A stretch of 33,972 nucleotides of DNA from the NCBI GenBank assembly GCA_964593925.1, contig CAZQKM010000024.1, positions 1-33,972 on the forward strand, written 5' to 3'. Shown piece by piece: positions 24,983 to 31,442 of this stretch. This DNA is from Oleidesulfovibrio sp964593925. Its GTDB lineage: Bacteria > Desulfobacterota > Desulfovibrionia > Desulfovibrionales > Desulfovibrionaceae. Made by a program: the position numbers and the translations under genes. Positions within the stretch are counted from its first letter, which is position 1, and each line of letters opens with the position of its first letter. The notes beneath the pieces were generated by a model. It was not told where the DNA came from. It saw only the letters and a list, made by a program, of their open reading frames with translations, and searched no databases.

Positions 24983-25873
24983 CTATGCATCTATAGACCC
25001 GATGATTTCGGTACCAATGCCGTGATCTGTAAAAAGTTCAAGCAAAATACAGTTTTCCAGACGGCCATCAATAATCATGGCTTTACCTATGCCTTCCTCC
25101 AGAGCATCCAGGCAGCATTGTACCTTGGGCACCATACCGCCCTTTATGGTGCCGTCTGCCAGCAGTTCCGATGTCTGGGTTGTGGTCAACGTGGATATCA
25201 GCGTACCATCGGCATTTAAAATGCCTGCTACATCTGTCAACAACAGCAAGCGGCTGGCGCGTAACGCTCCGGCCACGGCTCCAGCTACAAGGTCTGCATT
25301 GATATTGTAGGTTTCACCATTTTCATCGACTCCCACTGGAGCAATCACGGGGATAAATCCGTCACGTTGCAGGCTGTGCAGCAAAGAACATTCTACGCTG
25401 GTCACTTTTCCGACCTTGCCAAGATCAATGATTTCTGATGAGTGGAGTGCATTGCTGGTGCATACTTCCATTTTATGTGCCCTGATCAGATGTCCGTCCT
25501 TACCAGAAAGTCCTACAGCCTTTGCACCATGTATATTCAGCAGGTTGACGATTTGCTTGTTGACTTTGCCTACCAGAACCATTTCCACTACATCCATGGT
25601 GGCATCATCTGTTATGCGTAAGCCCTCACGAAAATGGGATGGAATATTGAGTAGTTGTAACATCTCTCCGATTTGTGGACCACCGCCGTGGACCACCAAA
25701 GGGTTGATGCCCACATATTTGAGCAGGGCAATATTAAGTGCAAAAGCCTGTTTTAGGGCGTCGTCAATCATGGCATGGCCACCATACTTGATGACAACGG
25801 TTTTCCCATGAAATTTGCGGAAATAGGGAAGAGATTCTATGAGAACTTTTGATTTGAATACGTCGTTATGCAC
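24983..25873 (-). CDS. argB: Acetylglutamate kinase
   Basis: ArgB phosphorylates N-acetylglutamate with ATP, the second step of arginine synthesis and often its arginine-inhibited control point. The 296-residue product has VVIKYGGHAMIDDALKQAFA, VVHGGGPQIGEML, the substrate-site EMVLVGKVNKQIVNLLN, NINADLVAGAVAGALRASRLLLLTDVAGIL, and GGMVPKVQCCLDAL. I prefer GTG 25873, which has GGAG (25880-25883) exactly 6 nt ahead; the TTG at 25885 would sit on that Shine-Dalgarno. It lies 19 bp after hslU, so the two are probably co-transcribed despite unrelated functions. Its N-terminal helix (FKSKVLIESLPYFRKFHGK) is typical of arginine-sensitive, hexameric forms, an inference only. Confidence 0.95.
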   Translation of the reverse strand: MHNDVFKSKVLIESLPYFRKFHGKTVVIKYGGHAMIDDALKQAFALNIALLKYVGINPLVVHGGGPQIGEMLQLLNIPSHFREGLRITDDATMDVVEMVLVGKVNKQIVNLLNIHGAKAVGLSGKDGHLIRAHKMEVCTSNALHSSEIIDLGKVGKVTSVECSLLHSLQRDGFIPVIAPVGVDENGETYNINADLVAGAVAGALRASRLLLLTDVAGILNADGTLISTLTTTQTSELLADGTIKGGMVPKVQCCLDALEEGIGKAMIIDGRLENCILLELFTDHGIGTEIIGSIDA

Positions 25874-25892
25874 GATAGGCTCCAAAATAGCA

Positions 25893-27236
25893 TTACAGAA
25901 TATATCTGGTTAAATCTTTATTGGCAGTAACATCCGCAAGATGCTGCCGAACGTACTCACTATCTACCACCACCCGGTCACCGTTTCTGTCTGGTGCTTC
26001 AAATGACAGATCAGAAAGAATTTTTTCCATGATGGTATACAGTCGTCGGGCACCAATATTTTCTGTTTCCTGATTTGCTTCTTGTGCAAAATGGGCAACA
26101 GCATCAAGAGCATCATCAGTGTACTCCACTGTGACTCCTTCTGTGGCAAGCAGAGCCTTGTACTGGATGGTCAAAGCATTTTTAGGCTCTGTGAGAATAC
26201 GTAAAAATTCTTTCTGCCCCAGCGCGCTAAGCTCTACACGTAAGGGAAAGCGGCCTTGCAGTTCAGGAATCAAGTCAGAAGGCTTACTGTAATGGAATGC
26301 TCCAGCACCGATAAACAAAATATGATCAGTATGCACGATACCGTATTTGGTAGTAACGGCAGAGCCCTCTACAATGGGCAAAAGGTCGCGCTGTACTCCT
26401 TCACGGGAGATATCAGCACTTTTACCCCCTTGGGGGCTTGCGGCAATTTTGTCAATTTCATCCAAAAAGATGATGCCGGTCTGCTCTGTGCGCTCTCGCG
26501 CCAGTTCGACAACCTTATCATGCTCAATGAGGCGATCTGATTCTTCTTGTAACAAGATTTCATAGGCTTCGCGCAATTTCATGCGGCGGCGCTTGGATTT
26601 TGTGGGGAATGCTTTGCTGAACATGTCTTTGATTTGTGATCCCCACTCCTCCATGCCGGGCATGGTCATGACATCCATTTGTGGCCCTGCCGGAACGGTG
26701 ACTTCCATTTCTACCTCTCTATGTTCAAGGGCTCCTTGACGCCAGAGAGTACGCAACTTGTCTCGGGTTGATTCGGGTTTTATACTGGCTGGCTGACTGT
26801 CTGAGGCAGAGGAAGTTGAGGAAGGCAGCAACAGATCAAGCAATCGTTCTTCGGCCCCTGTTTCAGCCTGGGCCTGTACGCGCTTGTTTTCTTCTTCTCG
26901 CACCATGTTTACACTGATTTCCATCAGGTCGCGGATCATGGCTTCCACATCACGCCCTACGTAGCCAACCTCAGTGAACTTGGTTGCTTCAATTTTTAAA
27001 AATGGCGAGGCGGAAAGTTTGGCGAGGCGCCTTGCAATTTCTGTTTTACCCACACCCGTAGGACCCATCATGATGATGTTTTTAGGTGCAACTTCATCTC
27101 GCATAGTAGGGTCAAGCTGCTGCCGGCGCCAGCGGTTACGCAAGGCCACTGCCACCATTCGTTTGGCCTGCTCCTGACCAATGATGTATTTATCGAGTTC
27201 CGAGACGACTTCTCTTGGCGTGAGTATACTATCCAT
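25893..27236 (-). CDS. hslU: ATPase subunit HslU of the HslUV (ClpYQ) protease
   Basis: HslU is the AAA+ unfoldase that feeds proteins to the HslV peptidase. The 447-residue product starts TPREVVSELDKYIIGQEQAKRMVAVALRNRWRR. It has Walker A GPTGVGKT, the pore motif segment KFTEVGYVGRDVEAMIRDL, and an intermediate domain with a poorly conserved Ser-rich insert. Walker B GIIFLDEIDKIA follows, then ELQGRFPLRVEL and ENIGARRLYTIMEKIL. I start at ATG 27236, with AAGGAG 5 nt ahead. hslV is not next to it: the upstream neighbour is degP, behind a terminator, and argB follows. HslV must be encoded elsewhere. Confidence 0.97.
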   Translation of the reverse strand: MDSILTPREVVSELDKYIIGQEQAKRMVAVALRNRWRRQQLDPTMRDEVAPKNIIMMGPTGVGKTEIARRLAKLSASPFLKIEATKFTEVGYVGRDVEAMIRDLMEISVNMVREEENKRVQAQAETGAEERLLDLLLPSSTSSASDSQPASIKPESTRDKLRTLWRQGALEHREVEMEVTVPAGPQMDVMTMPGMEEWGSQIKDMFSKAFPTKSKRRRMKLREAYEILLQEESDRLIEHDKVVELARERTEQTGIIFLDEIDKIAASPQGGKSADISREGVQRDLLPIVEGSAVTTKYGIVHTDHILFIGAGAFHYSKPSDLIPELQGRFPLRVELSALGQKEFLRILTEPKNALTIQYKALLATEGVTVEYTDDALDAVAHFAQEANQETENIGARRLYTIMEKILSDLSFEAPDRNGDRVVVDSEYVRQHLADVTANKDLTRYIL

Positions 27237-27315
27237 ATGTTCTCCTTGCGTACATTTCCATGCCATTTGGTACACGAATAACAGCCCCCTGTATTTACAG
27301 CAGAAGGTTGACGTT

Positions 27316-27343
27316 TAAAAAAGGGCGCGTACGCCCTTTTTTA
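27316..27343 (-). terminator. Terminator after degP
   Basis: A perfect 12-bp stem, taaaaaagggcg (27316-27327) with cgcccttttttta-type arm (27332-27343), has a CGTA loop and A/T runs at both flanks. It follows the degP stop on the minus strand by about 20 nt and separates degP from hslU. Confidence 0.85.
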
Positions 27344-27360
27344 GTAGACAGAGGGGAGGG

Positions 27361-28803
27361 CTATTCTAAAGGTAGAGCTTTGATAAAAACACTGCCGTCA
27401 CGGTAGATTTGCAGCATAACGGCCCCACGGCGTTTTACGTCACCCTGTAGGATTTTTTGCAGTTGGGCCACACTGCTGACAGGAGTAAAGTTTGCGCTCA
27501 ACACAACATCTCCCGGCTGCATGCCGGCTGTTGCTGCGGGCGAATTTTGCTGTACACTCGTGACCAACAGACCTTCAGGTGAAGTCAGTCGCAAACGTCG
27601 GGCTTCTTCCTCTGTTATCTGACGTAACTTAAGGCCCAGCGCATCAGCCCCGGATACCTGGGGGTGCTGTTGAATCTGGCTTTTTGCGAGCTCGTTGCCT
27701 CGTTCGCCAAGTGTCAGCGTAAAGGTTTTTTGTTTGCCGTCACGCATAACGGTAAGTCGAGCTTTTTTTCCAGGAGTAATATTTGCAATGGTACGCAACA
27801 ATTCAGACGCATCTGCGATGCTTGTCTGATCAACTTCAATGATCACGTCTCCGGCCCGTAAGCCAGCTTTTTCAGCAGGGCCGGCGTTCAACACGCTGGC
27901 AATAAGCGCACCTTTGCTATCTTGTAGTCCCAAGGCTTTGCTACTATTGGCATCCAGATCTTGGATACTGACGCCAATCCAGCCTCGAGCCACACGTTTA
28001 TTCGTTTTCAGCATTTCAATGACACGGCTTGCCAAGTTGCTGGGTACGGCAAAGCCAATACCTTGACCGTTGGCGGCAATAGCTGTGTTAATTCCAATAA
28101 CGTTACCCTTGGCGTTTAACAGTGGGCCTCCGCTGTTACCAAGGTTAATGGAGGCATCGGTTTGAATAAAGTCGTCAAACGCTCCAGAGCGAATATTACG
28201 GCCTAATGCACTGACAATGCCGGCGGTAACCGAGTGGTGAAAACCTAAGGGATTACCAATGGCCATGACCCACTCACCAACACGCAACGCATCAGAATCA
28301 CCAAACTGCAGGGTGGCAAGTGGACGTTTGGCGTCAATTTTTAATAGTGCAAGGTCAGTTTCCGGGTCAGTTCCTACTACGATCGCCTGAAATGTCTCCG
28401 AGTCGTTATCAGTTTTTTTTACACTGACCGAGACTACATCCGCATTGGCGATGACGTGATTGTTTGTAACAATATAGCCATCGCTGGAAACAATAAATCC
28501 TGACCCCAGGGATCGTTGTTTGTGCGCTTGGGGATGTTGCTCAAAAAAACGCCTGAAACGGTTGAAAAGCTCGTTTGACGGCATATCCTGAGGGGTATTT
28601 GGAGATAGATCACGCCATTGACCAAATACGTTGCCTTCAAAACTTTTTTCTGTATTGATGTTAACCACAGCCGGGCCGGCTTTGGCCGCAAGATCGGCAA
28701 AATCCGGCAAAGTTGCGGCCAGAGCGGATGTGCTTACACATAGTACAGCAACCATCGCAGCCGCTAGCATAAAGGTCTGCAAGCGTCGTGTCCGTTGCTT
28801 CAT
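27361..28803 (-). CDS. degP: Periplasmic serine protease DegP/HtrA family
   Basis: DegP-type proteins degrade or refold damaged periplasmic proteins. The 480-residue product has a Sec signal peptide ending near STSALAA and a trypsin-like domain with the triad His116 (TNNHV), Asp150 (TDLALL) and Ser224 (GNSGGP). Two PDZ domains follow: RGWIGVSIQDLDANSSKALG to about residue 370, and a C-terminal one with EGLLVTSVQQNSPAATAGMQPGDVVLSAN. The catalytic residues are all intact. ATG 28803 is chosen because AAGGAG lies 8 nt ahead; a TTG two codons earlier is too close. It has its own promoter candidate and terminator. Confidence 0.95.
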   Translation of the reverse strand: MKQRTRRLQTFMLAAAMVAVLCVSTSALAATLPDFADLAAKAGPAVVNINTEKSFEGNVFGQWRDLSPNTPQDMPSNELFNRFRRFFEQHPQAHKQRSLGSGFIVSSDGYIVTNNHVIANADVVSVSVKKTDNDSETFQAIVVGTDPETDLALLKIDAKRPLATLQFGDSDALRVGEWVMAIGNPLGFHHSVTAGIVSALGRNIRSGAFDDFIQTDASINLGNSGGPLLNAKGNVIGINTAIAANGQGIGFAVPSNLASRVIEMLKTNKRVARGWIGVSIQDLDANSSKALGLQDSKGALIASVLNAGPAEKAGLRAGDVIIEVDQTSIADASELLRTIANITPGKKARLTVMRDGKQKTFTLTLGERGNELAKSQIQQHPQVSGADALGLKLRQITEEEARRLRLTSPEGLLVTSVQQNSPAATAGMQPGDVVLSANFTPVSSVAQLQKILQGDVKRRGAVMLQIYRDGSVFIKALPLE

Positions 28804-28870
28804 AGTCAAAACTCCTTGTAAAACCTATTATCGGTCGCATCAAGCGAACAGTAGTTGATGGCATAGTCTG

Positions 28871-28898
28871 ATAATAGAGCTTCTTTCAAAGATGTAAA
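28871..28898 (-). promoter_or_regulatory. Candidate promoter of degP
   Basis: On the minus strand TTTACA (28893-28898) and TATTAT (28871-28876) are 16 nt apart, about 67 bp before the degP ATG. Both boxes are near consensus for sigma-70. I saw no sigma-32 or sigma-E type sequence. Confidence 0.45.
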
Positions 28899-28971
28899 CC
28901 ATCAACCCGAGATATGATGGCAGGGCAAAGCATACTGAGTTTGCATGACTAGGGCACGCAGTGTACCATGC

Positions 28972-30399
28972 TTATTTTTTCATGGCATCCTGCAAAGCCT
29001 GCCCCAAACTACCGAATCCCGTAGCAGTTTTTTGTGGTGAGGGTTCGTAGTTTTTAAAAGAAACGGGGCTTTCCAGATCATCTTTTGTTGTTAACGTGAT
29101 CTTACGGTCTGCTGCGTTTACTTCCAGCACGGTCAGTTGTACCGTGTCGCCGGGCTTAGCATTGCCAAGAGCTTGCTCAGAGGCAGCATTGATATGTGAT
29201 TGTGGCAATAAACCGGTAATACCTGGGGCAAGTGTGACAAACAGGCCGAATTGTGCACGTTTTTCAATGGTTCCTGTGACCGTCGCGCCAGGAGTAAACC
29301 TTGTTGCCGCATCCTCCCACGGGTTACCTTCTGCATCACGTACGCTCAGGCTTATACGCCGCCTGGCCGTATCAATGTCTTTGATCTTGACTCCAACACG
29401 CTCGCCCGCTGTAACAACGTCTTCGACATTCGTAATCCGTCTAGTCCAAGACAGTTCGCTGATATGCACCAGGCCTTCAATGCCGGGAGCCACTTCCACA
29501 AAAGCACCAAAATTTGTACAGCGGGACACTTTACCTTCTACAATGCTACCGGGGGTTAGGCGTTGCGTAACGGTAGTCCATGGATCTTCTGTCACCTGTT
29601 TGACAGAAAGGGCAATGCGCAGACCTTTCTCTGTATTTTCAATTTTCAACACTTTTACCCGCACCGTATCACCCTGAGAAATAAATTCATCCGGGTTCTG
29701 TACACGTGCCCAGCTTAATTCTGAGACATGGATTAACCCCTCAACCCCCGGGGCAAGTTCGGCAAAGGCGCCAAAGTTGGTTAATCTGGTTATACGTGCA
29801 TCGACCACAGCATCCTGGGTCAGGCTTTTCATATATGCTTCGCGGCTTTCTGCCTGTTGGGCCTCCAGCAGAGTACGGCGTGAAACCACCACATTGCGAC
29901 CACTGTTTTCACAGCGTGTGATAAGAAACTGAAAGGTTTGTCCGAGGTAGTCTTCAGGATTTTCCACAAATCTGTTGTCAATCTGGCTGATGGGACAAAA
30001 TGCGCGGCGATGCATTACCTCGACGGTAAAGCCGCCTTTGCATTGGGCTGCGACTTTGCCTTCTACCGGGATATTGCTTTCAAAGGCATCCATAAGTGCC
30101 ATGGCGCTGTTTGCAATACGTGACAGCCGCACTTCACCTTGGCTAATGGAGGTAACGTACAGGTCAAGCGTATCACCTACTGCACAGGTAAGAACTCCTT
30201 CAGTGTCCTTCAACTCATCGGCATCTACTACCCCGTCGACTTTGGAACCCGTGGCAATAAATATACTATTATTGTCTATGGCCACAACAGAGCCGGTAAT
30301 TTTTTCTCCAATCCGTAGGGCAGAACCGCCATCGGGAGCATACTGCTCAAGCAGGTCGGCAAAGTTGTCTGTACCTGCCTGAATCTGGTCATCACTCAT
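28972..30399 (-). CDS. rpsA: Ribosomal protein S1-type protein, five S1 domains
   Basis: S1 proteins bind mRNA on the small ribosomal subunit and help initiation. The 475-residue product has five S1 RNA-binding repeats: about 28-98 (GEKITGSVVAIDNNSIFIATG), 112-180 (degenerate, PVEGKVAAQCKGGFTVEV), 197-265 and 282-350 (each with FGAF and the following EGL.HxSELSW), and 367-435. A tail ends in GSLGQALQDAMKK. Classical S1 has six repeats and about 557 residues, so this could be a shortened S1 or an S1 paralogue. GGAGG on the minus strand lies about 9 nt before ATG 30399. It is divergent from ppiC. Confidence 0.83.
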   Translation of the reverse strand: MSDDQIQAGTDNFADLLEQYAPDGGSALRIGEKITGSVVAIDNNSIFIATGSKVDGVVDADELKDTEGVLTCAVGDTLDLYVTSISQGEVRLSRIANSAMALMDAFESNIPVEGKVAAQCKGGFTVEVMHRRAFCPISQIDNRFVENPEDYLGQTFQFLITRCENSGRNVVVSRRTLLEAQQAESREAYMKSLTQDAVVDARITRLTNFGAFAELAPGVEGLIHVSELSWARVQNPDEFISQGDTVRVKVLKIENTEKGLRIALSVKQVTEDPWTTVTQRLTPGSIVEGKVSRCTNFGAFVEVAPGIEGLVHISELSWTRRITNVEDVVTAGERVGVKIKDIDTARRRISLSVRDAEGNPWEDAATRFTPGATVTGTIEKRAQFGLFVTLAPGITGLLPQSHINAASEQALGNAKPGDTVQLTVLEVNAADRKITLTTKDDLESPVSFKNYEPSPQKTATGFGSLGQALQDAMKK

Positions 30400-30447
30400 G
30401 GATATGATCCTCCTGAAAAGATACGCAATCGCGCGTTATGTTCAGGG

Positions 30448-30476
30448 GGTATACTCCGGGCAACGTCTGTTCGCAA
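30448..30476 (-). promoter_or_regulatory. Candidate promoter of rpsA
   Basis: On the minus strand TTGCGA (30471-30476) and TATACC (30448-30453) are 17 nt apart, about 50 bp upstream of the rpsA start. It sits in the 164-bp divergent region shared with ppiC. Confidence 0.45.
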
Positions 30477-30563
30477 GACGAATCATGTTGCATCAAAGCA
30501 TTTGTCATGGCAAATAAGCACAACATCAACAAACAGCTACGTATAAAAATACGAGGAGGCAAC

Positions 30564-30845
30564 ATGCTTACAGCCAAAGCAAGACATATTCTTGTGGAGA
30601 CAGAAGAGTCCTGTAACGATTTGAAAAAACGCATTGAATCTGGGGAAGATTTTGCCGAAGTGGCTCGTGAACATTCCCGCTGTCCTTCAGGTCGTAGGGG
30701 CGGTGATCTCGGCATGTTCCGGAAAGGGCAAATGGTGCCTGAGTTTGACAAAGTTGTTTTCAGCGATGCTCTTAATGTAGTTCATGGACCGGTGCGTACC
30801 CAATTTGGCTACCATCTTCTTGAAATTACCGAGCGTTCCGAATAG
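30564..30845 (+). CDS. ppiC: Small parvulin-type peptidyl-prolyl isomerase PpiC
   Basis: Parvulins catalyse cis/trans isomerisation of peptidyl-prolyl bonds. The product has 93 residues, the same length as E. coli PpiC, and is a single rotamase domain: KARHILVETEESCNDLKKRIESGEDFAEVAREHSRCPSGRRGGDLGMFRKGQMVPEF, ending in VRTQFGYHLLEI. The conserved His residues (ARHIL, FGYHLL) are present. It has no signal peptide, so it is cytoplasmic. ATG 30564 has AGGAGG (30554-30559) 4 nt ahead, and frame upstream of it is noncoding. A terminator follows. Confidence 0.95.
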   Translation: MLTAKARHILVETEESCNDLKKRIESGEDFAEVAREHSRCPSGRRGGDLGMFRKGQMVPEFDKVVFSDALNVVHGPVRTQFGYHLLEITERSE

Positions 30846-30874
30846 CCGGAGCAAGGCCGTGTATCCTTATAAAT

Positions 30875-30899
30875 AAAGCACCTTCGGGTGCTTTTTTTT
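30875..30899 (+). terminator. Terminator after ppiC
   Basis: An 8-bp stem, aaagcacc (30875-30882) with ggtgcttt (30887-30894), closes a TTCG tetraloop. Eight Ts follow (30892-30899). It lies 30 nt after the ppiC stop. Confidence 0.9.
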
Positions 30900-30998
30900 G
30901 TCGTACAGGTTGAAATATGTCAGCAATAATTCACCTGCAACATAATATGTTGTATTGTGGTACCTGATATGTATTTCCCTGATATTTAAGGAGACGAT

Positions 30999-31430
30999 AT
31001 GCCTGCTTTGAAAACATGGAAAAATAAAGAATTACAGCGCATTAAGCTGGAAAGTGACCAGATGTTTGAAAGTTTGTGTTCCTGCCTTGGATTGCCCTCG
31101 TTGTGCGAGGATGGGTCTGCTCCTTCTATTCAGATGGATGAAGACCATGACCGTTTGCTGATTACCTTGCATCTGGCGGGAATTAATGCCGGAGATATAG
31201 AGATTAATGTAGATGGTAATACACTGTGTGTACACTATGATATGAAAAATTGTTCTGAATGTAGTGTGTATAAAAAATCACACAAAACATGCTTCACTCT
31301 GCCTTGCAAAGTCCGTTCAGAAACTCTCGAAGTGGATAGGGAAGGAGAAAATATTTTGATACACATTTTGAAATGTAGAAGAGGAGTTTCAAAAAAATCC
31401 TCTATAACAATATCAATGCCCGACGCATAA
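30999..31430 (+). CDS. Hsp20/alpha-crystallin family small heat-shock protein, Cys-rich
   Basis: Small heat-shock proteins hold unfolding proteins in solution without ATP. Residues about 42-141 fit an alpha-crystallin domain: IQMDEDHDRLLITLHLAGINAGDIEINVDGNTLCVHYD, a loop, FTLPCKVRSETLEVDREGENILIHI, and ITISMP at the end. The N-terminal arm is short. The oddity is nine Cys in 143 residues (27, 29, 36, 77, 85, 88, 98, 103, 126), including CSC and CSEC; most sHsps have few or none. AAGGAGA (30989-30995) precedes ATG 30999. It lies 12 bp before the Lon-like gene and probably forms an operon with it. Confidence 0.85.
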   Translation: MPALKTWKNKELQRIKLESDQMFESLCSCLGLPSLCEDGSAPSIQMDEDHDRLLITLHLAGINAGDIEINVDGNTLCVHYDMKNCSECSVYKKSHKTCFTLPCKVRSETLEVDREGENILIHILKCRRGVSKKSSITISMPDA

Positions 31431-31442
31431 GGAGAACATGAT

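Noticed and set aside
24983..25885. argB start at TTG 25885
   Set aside because: GGAG overlaps this codon and is correctly spaced for the GTG at 25873.
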